A DNA stretch of 64,000 nt from Microvirga sp. TS319 (GTDB taxonomy: Bacteria > Pseudomonadota > Alphaproteobacteria > Rhizobiales > Beijerinckiaceae), in NCBI RefSeq assembly GCF_041276405.1, contig NZ_JBGGGT010000002.1:3077001-3141000 (forward strand). The letters run 5' to 3'. The position numbers and the translations under genes are program-made. The notes beneath the pieces were generated by a model. It was not told where the DNA came from. It saw only the letters and a list, made by a program, of their open reading frames with translations, and made no database searches. This document shows positions 46,007-57,469 of this stretch, piece after piece (within the stretch, counting starts at the first letter, position 1; each line of letters opens with the position of its first letter).

Positions 46007-46447
46007 TTACCAGGAGCCGGTATTCGGCATGGACGCCCAGGGCTCCTGCACCGGCTTGGGTTCGCCGCGCTGCAGCAACTCGATGGAGATGTTGTCGGGC
46101 GTCTTGACGAAGGCCATGTACCCGTCGCGGGGCGGGCGGTTGATGGTGACGCCCGCATCCATCAGCGTCCGGCAGGTCTCGTAGATGTCATCGACCCGAT
46201 AGGCGAGATGGCCGAAATTCCGGCCTCCGGAATACTCGTTCTCGTCCCAGTTATAGGTCAGCTCCAGAAGCGGGGCCTTGGTGTCCTTGGCCTTCTCCAC
46301 GTCCCCGGGGGCCGCCAGGAAGACGAGGGTGTAGCGCCCCTTCTCGTTCTCCGTCCGGCGAACCTCGACGAGACCGAACTTGTTGCAGAAAAAATCAAGA
46401 GACTGCTCCAGGTTGGAGACCCGGACCATTGTGTGGAGGTATTCCAT
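46007..46447 (-). CDS. gloA: Lactoylglutathione lyase / glyoxalase I family protein
   Basis: This VOC-fold metalloenzyme isomerises the methylglyoxal-glutathione hemithioacetal. The 146-residue protein has the paired beta-alpha-beta modules. Likely metal ligands are H5 (EYLHTMVRV), the Glu in LLELTYN, the His in [10 protein letters not shown] and the Glu in ISIELLQ. N-terminal [15 protein letters not shown] and [11 protein letters not shown] are typical of GloA. It is divergent from pepN across 199 bases that hold both promoters. Confidence 0.9.
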   Translation of the reverse strand: MEYLHTMVRVSNLEQSLDFFCNKFGLVEVRRTENEKGRYTLVFLAAPGDVEKAKDTKAPLLELTYNWDENEYSGGRNFGHLAYRVDDIYETCRTLMDAGVTINRPPRDGYMAFVKTPDNISIELLQRGEPKPVQEPWASMPNTGSW

Positions 46448-46646
46448 GAATCATCTCTCCTATGAGGCTCGCTCAGGGTGATGGCGCTTTTGATGGAGAG
46501 ATCAAGACCTATGCTTTTTACCCGCGGAAAAAGCCTTGGGATAGTCCAAGTGGACGTGACTTTTATCGCCTGTCGATTCAGACAATCGTCCCCCTGCCGT
46601 CGAACCGCCACGATTCAAGGTAATCCTATTTCACAGAGAGTTGCTG

Positions 46647-49298
46647 ATGCGCACTGATGTCGCCCAGATCGTTCGCCTTGAGGATTACCGGCCCAGCGAT
46701 TTCCTGATCGACCGGGTCGAGCTGGACGTCAGGCTTCATCCGACGGCGACGAAGGTTACCGCGACGCTGTCCATGCGGCCGAACCCGGCCGGGCGCTCGG
46801 ATGTACCTCTCGTGCTCGACGGCGACGAGGTGAACCTGAAATCCGTCATCCTCGACGAACGGCCGCTGGAGGCCGGGGAGTTCGCGGCCCATCCCCAATC
46901 CCTCACGATTTCCCAGCCCCCGCAGCACCCCTTCCGGCTTACCATCGAGACCGAGATCGACCCGACGGCGAACACCAAGCTCATGGGCCTTTACCGCTCG
47001 GGGGGGAATTACTGCACGCAATGCGAGGCCGAGGGCTTCAGACGCATCACCTATTTTCTCGACCGGCCCGACGTGCTCGCTGTCTATACCACGCGCATCG
47101 AGGCGGATTTAGAGGAGGCTCCGGTTCTGCTCGGCAACGGCAATCCGGTCGAGAGCGGTCCCGTCGCGGGAACCAGCCGGCACTTTGCGGTGTGGCACGA
47201 CCCCTTTCCTAAACCGTCCTATCTGTTCGCGCTCGTCGGCGGACGCCTCGGCCGCGTCGCGAAGTCCTTCTCGACGATGAGCGGGCGCGACGTGGAGATC
47301 GCGGTCTACGTGGAGCCCGGCAAGGAGAGCCGCGCCGGATACGCGCTTGACGCGCTCGAGCGCTCCATGATCTGGGACGAGAAGGTATTTGGGCGCGAAT
47401 ACGACCTCGACGTCTTCAACATCGTGGCCGTTTCGGACTTCAACATGGGCGCGATGGAGAACAAGGGCCTCAACATCTTCAACGACAAATACGTCCTGGC
47501 GAGCCCCGAGACCGCGACCGATACGGATTACGCGAATATCGAAGCGATCATCGCGCACGAGTACTTCCATAACTGGTCCGGGAACCGCGTGACCTGTCGC
47601 GACTGGTTCCAGCTGTGCCTGAAGGAAGGACTGACGGTCTTCCGGGATCAGGAGTTCTCATCCGACGAGCGCTCGCGGCCCGTGCACCGCATCGCAGAGG
47701 TGAAGGCCCTCAGGGCGCGGCAGTTCCTGGAGGATTCGAGCCCCCTCTCCCACCCCGTGCGGCCGAGCCAGTATCGTGAGATCAACAATTTCTACACCGC
47801 GACCGTGTACGAGAAGGGCGCCGAGATCGTCCGCATGCTCAAGACGCTCCTCGGCGGCGAGGATTTCCGCAGCGGGATGGATCTCTACTACGAACGCTGC
47901 GACGGCACCGCCGCCACGGTCGAGGATTTTCTGAAGGCCTTCGCCGATGTCACGGGGCGCGACCTCACCCATTTCGCCCGCTGGTATGCGCAATCGGGCA
48001 CGCCGCGCGTGAACGTGCGCGGCCATTTCGACGAAGCGGCCGCGACCTACCGCCTCGACTTCGAGCAGCGCACGCCTCCTACGCCCGGCCAGCCCACGAA
48101 GGAGCCGATGGTGATCCCCGTATCGCTCGGCCTCGTGACCGAGGACGGGCAGCCGATGCAGGCTTCGTGCGAGCGCGTGAATTCGCGTGGCGTCTTCGTC
48201 CTGGACAAGGCCCGGGACAGCATCACCTTCACGGGCGTGCGCTCGCGTCCGGTCCCGTCGCTCTTCCGCGGCTTCTCGGCGCCGGTGAAGCTCTCCCTCG
48301 ACCTCTCGAGCGATGATCTTCTCGTTCTGCTCCGGCACGATACGGATGCCTTCAACCGCTGGCAGGCGGCCCAGACGGTGGCAATGCGCATTCTCGTCGC
48401 CCTCTCGACGGGAGTGTCGGCCGGCGACGAGGACATGGATGCGCTCTCCTCGGCTTTCCGCTCCTTCACGGAGACGGGTGCTTTGAACGATCCGGCCTTC
48501 GCAGCGCTCGTCCTGACCCCGCCCAGCGAAGCCGACATCGCCCAGGAAATCGGAAACGACGTGAACCCCGACGCCGTCCACCGCGCTCGCAAGGCACTGC
48601 GCCGGCGGATCGGCCAGGGAAGCTTCGAACCTCTGGCGAGGCTGCATCGCGGCCTTGCGCAGACGGAACCCTACAGCCCCGATGCCGCGAGCGCCGGAAG
48701 ACGCGCTTTGCGCAACGCCACACTCGACCTTCTAGCCTCGGCCGATCCCTCCCTGGGAGAGAAACTCGCGAGCGAACAATTCGAGACAGCGGGCAACATG
48801 ACGGATCGGCTCGCATCCTTGAACGTCCTCATGACGATTCCCGGAATGGTGCGGGAGAACGCGATCAAGAGCTTCAAAGAGCGCTATCGCACCGAACCGC
48901 TCGTGATCGACAAATGGTTCATCCTGCAGGCCGTGATCCCGGAAGACACGACGCTCGATCGCGTCAAGCGCCTGATGGAACACCCGGCCTTCTCGTTCAA
49001 CAATCCGAACCGCGTACGCTCCCTCGTCGGAAGCTTCGCGATGCTCAACCAGGTGCAGTTCAACCGGGAGGACGGCGCGGGCTACGCATTCCTTGCATCC
49101 ATCGTGCTGCGGGTCGACGAGCTGAATCCCCAGCTCGCGTCGCGTCTGCTCACCGCGTTCAGCACGTGGAAGATGATGGAGCCCATCCGCCGCTCCCACG
49201 CGCGCCGGGCCCTTCAATCGATCGCGCAAAAGTCGAATCTTTCCCGCGATGTAGGGGATATCGTGAATCGATCGCTTGAAGAGGCTCAGGCTTCCTGA
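46647..49298 (+). CDS. pepN: Aminopeptidase N (M1 family zinc peptidase)
   Basis: This is a cytoplasmic aminopeptidase of the E. coli PepN type. The 883-residue protein has NYCTQCEAEGFRRITYFLDRPDV, the exopeptidase motif GAMENKGLNIF (about 270-280), and zinc motif HEYFHNWSGNR with the third ligand in LKEGLTVFRDQEF. The DUF3458 Ig-like domain and C-terminal helical domain fill residues 440-883. I start at ATG 46647. A TTG two codons upstream is possible. Length is normal. Confidence 0.96.
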   Translation: MRTDVAQIVRLEDYRPSDFLIDRVELDVRLHPTATKVTATLSMRPNPAGRSDVPLVLDGDEVNLKSVILDERPLEAGEFAAHPQSLTISQPPQHPFRLTIETEIDPTANTKLMGLYRSGGNYCTQCEAEGFRRITYFLDRPDVLAVYTTRIEADLEEAPVLLGNGNPVESGPVAGTSRHFAVWHDPFPKPSYLFALVGGRLGRVAKSFSTMSGRDVEIAVYVEPGKESRAGYALDALERSMIWDEKVFGREYDLDVFNIVAVSDFNMGAMENKGLNIFNDKYVLASPETATDTDYANIEAIIAHEYFHNWSGNRVTCRDWFQLCLKEGLTVFRDQEFSSDERSRPVHRIAEVKALRARQFLEDSSPLSHPVRPSQYREINNFYTATVYEKGAEIVRMLKTLLGGEDFRSGMDLYYERCDGTAATVEDFLKAFADVTGRDLTHFARWYAQSGTPRVNVRGHFDEAAATYRLDFEQRTPPTPGQPTKEPMVIPVSLGLVTEDGQPMQASCERVNSRGVFVLDKARDSITFTGVRSRPVPSLFRGFSAPVKLSLDLSSDDLLVLLRHDTDAFNRWQAAQTVAMRILVALSTGVSAGDEDMDALSSAFRSFTETGALNDPAFAALVLTPPSEADIAQEIGNDVNPDAVHRARKALRRRIGQGSFEPLARLHRGLAQTEPYSPDAASAGRRALRNATLDLLASADPSLGEKLASEQFETAGNMTDRLASLNVLMTIPGMVRENAIKSFKERYRTEPLVIDKWFILQAVIPEDTTLDRVKRLMEHPAFSFNNPNRVRSLVGSFAMLNQVQFNREDGAGYAFLASIVLRVDELNPQLASRLLTAFSTWKMMEPIRRSHARRALQSIAQKSNLSRDVGDIVNRSLEEAQAS

Positions 49299-49496
49299 CG
49301 AGGATTCGGCGCATCAAGAGCCCGGGCGACTTATCCCGAGCTTTCCCCAGGCATAAATGCGGATAAGAATTTTTTATTAACCAAACCGATCCTACAGCTG
49401 GACAAATCACCCGCCCGTGATTCTATTGTTGATGATTCGGAGAGATGCGGCACGTCCTCCGAGTGAGGACAGTTTCGGTTCCGAAGGGAGCATCGC
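49299..49496. promoter_or_regulatory. Upstream region of the PleC-like kinase gene
   Basis: The 198-base spacer contains an AT-rich stretch, GAATTTTTTATTAACCAAACC (near 49366-49388), unusual for this genome. It includes a TTAACC half-site of the kind bound by CtrA, without a clear second TTAA at seven bases. A GTCCTCCGAGTGAGGAC hairpin lies near 49455-49471. Promoter position is uncertain. Confidence 0.35.
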
Positions 49497-51824
<2,328 letters not shown>

Positions 51825-51977
51825 AGCATCGGACGCAAAGCGGGAACCGGTTTTGCGTGAAAAGATGCTCGAAACCTAGAGCATCGAGCGCAAAAGTGGG
51901 AACCGGTTTTGCGTGAAAAGATGCTCAAAAACAGAGGCTGACGGCATCGGACGTGAGTTCGATTTCACGTACGATGC
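51825..51977. repeat. Composite family A repeat, inverted B-B-A
   Basis: It begins on the base after the kinase TAG. There are two B hairpins (51825-51870 and 51879-51926), a linker whose reverse complement is GTCAGCCTCTGTTTTT, and hairpin A (51944-51977). This is the mirror image of the A-B-B element at 16567-16722. The rest of 51825-52154 holds only a family D-like hairpin near 52060-52100, and no gene. Confidence 0.9.
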
Positions 51978-52154
51978 TGGAGTGCAGCGGACGTGAAAAG
52001 TGGCCTCCACGCAGGGCCTCTGCTCCCGTCATGCCCGGCCATGACGGAAAGAGCTGAGAGACGCAGATGACGGTGACCAGTCCCCGGATCACGTCCGGCG
52101 ACCGTCATGGCGCGAGAATGCCGAGGAGTTGCGGGCAGCCACCCTCAAAACCGG

Positions 52155-55112
52155 TCAGCTCAGAACGCGGTCGTAGATCTCCCGGACATGCGCGCGCATC
52201 GCATTCAGATGCGTCAGCAGGACCTTGGCGTCGGGCAGGCCCGCGATCGTCGCGAGGCGCTTGAAGATGGCAGGCGACACGCGGTCGGGAACGAAGGCTC
52301 CTTCGATCGCCAACCGCTGCCACTGGAAGATCGCGTTGAACTGCCGATGGGCCTCGACGAGGTCCTTCGCGTCCGCATCCGACAGCAGTCCCAGCCTGCA
52401 GGCCTCTTGGAAGGTCTCCTCGGACGGCAAGCCCCTCAACGCGGCGTGCCGGTTCGCATGCGCGAGAACGAGCGCCTGCGCGATGAAATCGAGATCGGTC
52501 AGGCCGCCCCTCGCGAGCTTGAGATCCCACGGGTCGTCGTCACCCTTTTCCTGCGCGATCAGGTCGCGCATCGCGCGCACCTCCGCCGTCACGTGGCGAG
52601 GGTCGCGCGCGGCGCCCACGATATCCTTGATGGACCGGGCGACGGGCGGCGCAAAATCGGCATCGGCGAACAGGATGCGGGCGCGCGTGAGAGCCATATG
52701 CTCCCACAGTTCGGCCTCGCTGTGCTGATAGGCGACAAAGCCCTTGTACTGCGCGGCGAGCGGCCCTTTGCCGCCCTGTGGCCTCAGGCGCAGGTCGACC
52801 TCGTAGAGAAGCCCGCGCCGGGTCGGCACGGTCAGCGCAGCGACAAGCCGCTGCGTGAGGCGCGTATGATACACGACAGCGTCGAGGGAACGGGGACCGG
52901 TGCTCTCGCGCCGCTCCTCGTCGAAATCGTAGACGACGACGAGGTCGAGATCGGAACCCGCCGTGAGCTCCTTGGTGCCCAGGCGACCGAGCCCGAGAAT
53001 GGCGACCTTGGCGCCGGGAACCACGCCGTGCTCCGCTTCGAATTCCTGCCGGACGCGCGCGAAGGAGGCCCGGACGATTGCGGCCGCGATCGCCGCATAG
53101 GCTTCGCCCGCCTGCGCGGGAGAGATGATTCCGGAGAGAAGCCGCGCGCCCGTGATGAACCGCATCTGCCGCGCCGCATCGCGGGCGCGGTCGAGAAACT
53201 CCTCGTAATTGGCGGGACTTGCGATGATCTGGCGCACATGCTCCTCGATCGCCGCCTCGTCGACCCGCGGAATGCCGAAGGCGGGATCGATCAGGACATC
53301 GAGCACGTGCGGCGATTGCGCGACCGTGTTGGCGAGCCGCGGCGCGGTCCCGAGAAGGTCCGCGAAGCGCAGGCGCAGCTTGTCGTGGGATTGCAGGATC
53401 GTGAGGAGCTCGACGGCGGCCGGCATGCGGCCGAACGCGCTGTCGAGAGCAGCGAGCGCACCATCGGGATCGGCGGTGCCGCCGAGCGCCGAAAGCAGGG
53501 CCGGAGTGAGCTCGGTCAGCACCTCGCGGGCCCGCGCGCTGGTGATGGCGGACCGACGCCCGAAATGCCAGCCGCGCACGGTCTCGGCCGCTTTCTCCGG
53601 CTCGCGGAAACCCATGCGCTGAAGCGTGGCCAGAGTCTCCGGATCGTCGCTCGTGCCGGTGAAGACCAGGCTGCCCACATCGGATGCGAGTTCCGGTCCC
53701 TCCTCGAAGAGCAGCGCGTAATGGCCCTGCACGATCTTCGCCTGATCCGTCAGCGCTTTCGAGAACGCCTCGAGGCCGGGATAGCCGCAGAAATGCGCGA
53801 AGCGCTCGAGCTCTTCCTCGCCCGAGGGAAGACGCTGCGTCTGCTCGTCGGCGACCATCTGGAGCCGGTGTTCGATGGTCCTCAAGAAGCGGTAGGCGTG
53901 GGAGAGCTCATCGCGCGCCTGGGCCGTGATCCAGCCTTCGTTGTGCAGCTCGACCAGCATGTCGAGGGTGCGCCGCCCCCGGAGCGCCGGGCGCCTGCCG
54001 CCGAAGACGAGCTGCTGCGTCTGCACGAAGAACTCGATCTCGCGGATGCCCCCGCGTCCGAGCTTGATGTCGTGGCCCGCCACCGCGATCTCGTCATGCC
54101 CGCGCACCGCATGGATCTGCCGCTTCATGGCGTGCACGTCGGCGATGGAGGCGAAATCGAAATACTTGCGCCAGATGAAGGGCCGCAGCTCCTTGAGGAA
54201 GGTTTCGCCCAGCGTCAGATCGCCCGCGACGGGTCTCGCCTTGATGAAGGCGGCGCGCTCCCAGTTCTGCCCGAGGGTCTCGTAATAGACATAGGCCGAG
54301 GAGAGCGACATCGCCGTGGGCGTCGAGCCCGGGTCCGGCCGCAGGCGGTAATCGACGCGATGCACATAGCCGTCCGGCGTGCGCTCCTGCAGCAGCCGGG
54401 CCAACTGCTGCGCGATGCGGGTATAGATGGTCGTCGCCTCGGCCCCCTCTTTGATCGCCCGCGTTTCGGGATCGAAGAAGATCACGAGGTCGATGTCGCT
54501 CGAATAGTTGAGCTCCCCTGCCCCGTGCTTGCCGAGCGCGAGCACCGTGACGCCCGAACCCTCGCCCGGCATCTCCGGGTTCTGAAGCGTGATGCGGCCG
54601 AGATCCGCGGTGTCCGTCAGGATCAGGTTCAGGCCGCCCGAGACCGAGGCATCCGCGAAATCGGAAAGGGCCTGCGTCACAGCTTCCGTTCCCCAAAGGC
54701 CGCCGATATCGGCAAGGGCGACCAGGAGCGCATGGGCGTTGCGGTTGCGCCGGAAGGCCCTCGTTGCATCGTCGCGGGTGATCTCGCCCGCTCGCACACG
54801 GCGGAACAGGTTCGCCTGACCGGCCAGGATAGCGGCATGGACGGCTTCCGGCTCTCCGAGGGCAAGCTGCGCCGCGCGAACCGGATCGGCCAGAACGAGC
54901 TGCCAGAGGAAGGGCGAATAGTCGGCAAGGGCCATAAGGAGATCGCGGAGGAATCCCTTCTCGAGATGCTCCACAAGGGCTGCCGCCTCCGGTTCCCGGC
55001 GGGCCCGCTCCATGAACTCCGCGAGTTCAGCCTTGGCCTTCTTGCGGTCGGAAACGGGCGGGGCCTGCGTTAGGCGGCTGATGAGGGAGCAGTTCTGGTC
55101 CGGCACGGCCAA
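52155..55112 (-). CDS. glnE: Bifunctional glutamine synthetase adenylyltransferase / deadenylase
   Basis: GlnE adenylylates and deadenylylates glutamine synthetase in response to PII signals. The 985-residue protein has two nucleotidyltransferase domains. The deadenylase core contains SSDIDLVIFFD, and the adenylylase core contains GSDLDLVVVYDFD, each followed by a GlnD-PII-UR helical domain. HGAGELNYSS and GRLGTKELTAGS precede the two Asp pairs. The annotated start is a TTG at 55112. The exact start is uncertain. The convergent kinase gene may be linked only by synteny. Confidence 0.95.
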   Translation of the reverse strand: MAVPDQNCSLISRLTQAPPVSDRKKAKAELAEFMERARREPEAAALVEHLEKGFLRDLLMALADYSPFLWQLVLADPVRAAQLALGEPEAVHAAILAGQANLFRRVRAGEITRDDATRAFRRNRNAHALLVALADIGGLWGTEAVTQALSDFADASVSGGLNLILTDTADLGRITLQNPEMPGEGSGVTVLALGKHGAGELNYSSDIDLVIFFDPETRAIKEGAEATTIYTRIAQQLARLLQERTPDGYVHRVDYRLRPDPGSTPTAMSLSSAYVYYETLGQNWERAAFIKARPVAGDLTLGETFLKELRPFIWRKYFDFASIADVHAMKRQIHAVRGHDEIAVAGHDIKLGRGGIREIEFFVQTQQLVFGGRRPALRGRRTLDMLVELHNEGWITAQARDELSHAYRFLRTIEHRLQMVADEQTQRLPSGEEELERFAHFCGYPGLEAFSKALTDQAKIVQGHYALLFEEGPELASDVGSLVFTGTSDDPETLATLQRMGFREPEKAAETVRGWHFGRRSAITSARAREVLTELTPALLSALGGTADPDGALAALDSAFGRMPAAVELLTILQSHDKLRLRFADLLGTAPRLANTVAQSPHVLDVLIDPAFGIPRVDEAAIEEHVRQIIASPANYEEFLDRARDAARQMRFITGARLLSGIISPAQAGEAYAAIAAAIVRASFARVRQEFEAEHGVVPGAKVAILGLGRLGTKELTAGSDLDLVVVYDFDEERRESTGPRSLDAVVYHTRLTQRLVAALTVPTRRGLLYEVDLRLRPQGGKGPLAAQYKGFVAYQHSEAELWEHMALTRARILFADADFAPPVARSIKDIVGAARDPRHVTAEVRAMRDLIAQEKGDDDPWDLKLARGGLTDLDFIAQALVLAHANRHAALRGLPSEETFQEACRLGLLSDADAKDLVEAHRQFNAIFQWQRLAIEGAFVPDRVSPAIFKRLATIAGLPDAKVLLTHLNAMRAHVREIYDRVLS

Positions 55113-55199
55113 TCCATTTATGTCTCGAGATGGCCTGAGTGTTCATGCCGACGGACAAGAGGCAACCGAAAAGTGAGTCGCATTCCTCCGCCGCGAGGC

Positions 55200-56621
55200 T
55201 CAGGCGGCGGACGGCAGGGCGGCCGGTGCGGCGGGTGCGTCCTTCAAGGGCAGGATCAGGACGACGCGCAGCCCGGGCGCGTTATCCTCCATGAGAAGGC
55301 GCCCCTCATGGAGCCGCGCCACGGCGGCGGCAAGGCTCAGGCCGAGACCGAAGCCCGGGCGCGACCGCGCGGATTCCAGCCGCACGAACCGCTCCAGGAC
55401 GTGGCTGCGCTCCCCCTCCGGAATGCCGGGCCCGTGATCCGCCACGACGATCCTCACCTCCTGGCCGATGCGCTGAGCCGACACGGCGATGGTCTGTGCG
55501 CTGCCGTCGGGGGCTGCACCGTACTTGAGCGCATTGTCGAGGAGATTGGCCATCGCCTGGCCCAGCAGTTCACGGCTGCCATGGATCGGCAATCCGCTTT
55601 CGACGGAGACCTCGAGCGATACGCCGACCTCCTCCGCCACGGCCTCGTAAAGCTCGGCGACGTCCTGCACGGCTTCCGCCGCATCGAAATCGGCCAGAGC
55701 CTCGCGCGCATTGCCGGCCTCCAGCCGGGCGATCATGAGAAGCGCGTTGAAAATCCGGATCAGATTGTCGCTTTCCTCGATCGTGGCCTCCAGCGCGGCC
55801 TTGAGCTCGTCTGGAGTCTTGGCCGTGCGCAGCGCCTCGTCGGCCTTGTTGCGCAGCCTCGTCAGCGGCGTCTTCAGGTCGTGCGCGATGTTGTCGGACA
55901 CTTCGCGCATGCCGCGCATCAGCTCGCCGATGCGGTCGAGCATGTCGTTGAGGTTCTCGGCCAGGCGGTCGAGTTCGTCGCCCGTACCGGCGATCTTCAA
56001 TCGCCCGTCGAGATCGCCGGCCATGATGTCGCGCGTGATGTCGGTCATGTCGTCGACGCGCTTGAGCACCCGCCGCGCGATGAACCAGCTTCCCAGGCAG
56101 CCGAGGACGCCGATGAACAGCAGGGAATAGCCGATCGCCTTGTGGATGACGTCGCGCAGGCGGATGCGCTCCTCGATGTCGCGGCCGACCAGCAGGCGGA
56201 AACCGCCGGGCAGGAGATAGACGCGCACGAGGGCGAGGTTGGGCTTCGTGTCCGTCTCGTCCGTGCGGTTGTAGAGCGTCTCGAACTGCCCCACGCGGTC
56301 GATCACGCCGGGCGGCAGGGCCCCGACATTGCCGGCAACCCGTTCGCCGAGTTCGGTGGTCACGAGATAGAGCGAAGCGCCTGGCGTGCGGGAGCGCCGG
56401 TCGACCACGTTCACCAGGCGGCGCAAGCCTCCGATCCTGTATTGCTCGGCCAGCCCGTTGATCTCGTTCTCGATGGTCGAGACGAACTGATCGGTCAGCA
56501 CCTTCTCGGCGCTCCAGGCGACATAGCCCAGCGTCACGAAGGCGAAAAGCGTGAAGACGACGAGATAGGCGAAGGACAGCTTGAACGCGGTGGTCCGGAA
56601 GAGTTTGCCGAGGCCGGTCAT
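55200..56621 (-). CDS. Sensor histidine kinase
   Basis: The membrane kinase has about 473 residues. It has a span at about 12-35, a periplasmic loop, a second span (about 167-185) and a HAMP domain (RRVLKRVDDMTDITRDIMAGDL). HisKA carries the phospho-His in DNIAHDLKTPLTRLRNK. The ATPase shows NLLDNALKYG, VADHGPGIP and GFGLGLSLAAAVA. It is encoded ten bases after its response regulator. A GTG at 56642, overlapping that gene, is an alternative start. The signal sensed is unknown. A degP gene upstream suggests an envelope role. Confidence 0.92.
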   Translation of the reverse strand: MTGLGKLFRTTAFKLSFAYLVVFTLFAFVTLGYVAWSAEKVLTDQFVSTIENEINGLAEQYRIGGLRRLVNVVDRRSRTPGASLYLVTTELGERVAGNVGALPPGVIDRVGQFETLYNRTDETDTKPNLALVRVYLLPGGFRLLVGRDIEERIRLRDVIHKAIGYSLLFIGVLGCLGSWFIARRVLKRVDDMTDITRDIMAGDLDGRLKIAGTGDELDRLAENLNDMLDRIGELMRGMREVSDNIAHDLKTPLTRLRNKADEALRTAKTPDELKAALEATIEESDNLIRIFNALLMIARLEAGNAREALADFDAAEAVQDVAELYEAVAEEVGVSLEVSVESGLPIHGSRELLGQAMANLLDNALKYGAAPDGSAQTIAVSAQRIGQEVRIVVADHGPGIPEGERSHVLERFVRLESARSRPGFGLGLSLAAAVARLHEGRLLMEDNAPGLRVVLILPLKDAPAAPAALPSAA

Positions 56622-56631
56622 CGGGGCGCGC

Positions 56632-57330
56632 TCATTCCTCACCCTCCACCGAACCGACCCGGACCATGTAGCCCGCGCCGCGGATGGTATGGATGAGCGG
56701 CTTCTCGAAACCCTTGTCGATCTTGGACCGCAGCCGCGAGACGTGAACGTCGATCACGTTGGTCTGGGGATCGAAGTGGTAGTCCCACACATGCTCCAGC
56801 AGCATGGTGCGCGTGACGACCTGATTGGCGTTCTTCATCAGGTATTCGAGCAGCCTGAACTCGCGCGGCTGCAGCACGATCTCCTGGCCCGAACGCGTCA
56901 CGCGATGCGAGAGGCGGTCGAGTTCGAGATCCGCGATGCGGTAGATCGTCGGCTCGGCGTTCGGCGCGGAGGCGCGGCGCCGCGCGAGAACCTCGACGCG
57001 CGCCAGAAGCTCGGAGAAGGCGTAAGGCTTCGGAAGATAGTCGTCGCCGCCGGCCCGCAGACCCTTCACCCGGTCGTCGACCTGCCCCAGGGCGGACAGG
57101 ATGAGGACCGGCGTCTCGACCTTCTGCTCGCGCAGGGAGCGGATGAGGGAGAGGCCGTCGAGTTTCGGCAGCATGCGGTCGACCACGAGCACGTCGTAAT
57201 CTCCGGCCTCGGCCATGGCGTATCCGTCGAGCCCGTCGGCAGCGTGGTCCGCCACGTGGCCCGTCTCCCGGAACGCCTTCGCAAGGTAGGAGGCTGCCTC
57301 TTTGTCGTCCTCGATGATGAGAATCCGCAT
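56632..57330 (-). CDS. OmpR/PhoB-family response regulator
   Basis: The 232-residue transcription factor has a receiver domain (1-120) with acidic pocket E7/D8/D9, phospho-acceptor D51 in VVDRMLPKLDG, conserved Ser/Thr at LSA and Lys in LPKPYAF. The C-terminal winged helix (about 130-228) has REFRLLEYLM and VWDYHFDPQTNVIDVHVSRLR in parts. It is the cognate partner of the kinase encoded directly downstream. In rhizobia a pair of this kind lies between degP and glnE, as here. Confidence 0.94.
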   Translation of the reverse strand: MRILIIEDDKEAASYLAKAFRETGHVADHAADGLDGYAMAEAGDYDVLVVDRMLPKLDGLSLIRSLREQKVETPVLILSALGQVDDRVKGLRAGGDDYLPKPYAFSELLARVEVLARRRASAPNAEPTIYRIADLELDRLSHRVTRSGQEIVLQPREFRLLEYLMKNANQVVTRTMLLEHVWDYHFDPQTNVIDVHVSRLRSKIDKGFEKPLIHTIRGAGYMVRVGSVEGEE

Positions 57331-57353
57331 CGCCTGTCTTCAACGCACGTTAA

Positions 57354-57402
57354 GCCCGCGGCGGCCGGCCCTGGAGGGGGGAGGAGGCCGGCCGCCGCGG
57401 GC
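57354..57402. terminator. Very strong GC hairpin between degP and the regulator gene
   Basis: GCCCGCGGCGGCCGGCC (57354-57370) and GGCCGGCCGCCGCGGGC (57386-57402) form a perfect 17-base stem made only of G and C, with a 15-base loop. No T run follows, so it is not a classical terminator. It could stabilise the degP 3' end or block read-through into the regulator gene. Confidence 0.7.
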
Positions 57403-57469
57403 AGAAGACACCAGGTGTCGGGGGCAATCAACATTTAAGATCCTGGTGCCCTGGTTCTGTGCCGAAGGA

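Noticed and set aside
49366..49388. CtrA binding site before the PleC-like kinase
   Set aside because: Only one TTAACC half-site is clear. The second TTAA at seven-base spacing is missing, so it is mentioned only as a weak possibility.
52107..55073. 988-codon plus-strand frame opposite glnE
   Set aside because: It mirrors glnE codon by codon and has no recognisable motif. GlnE motifs are clear on the minus strand.
57331..57469. Frameshifted second PDZ domain of degP
   Set aside because: I read the sequence beyond the degP stop and found no PDZ-like residues, only a GC hairpin.
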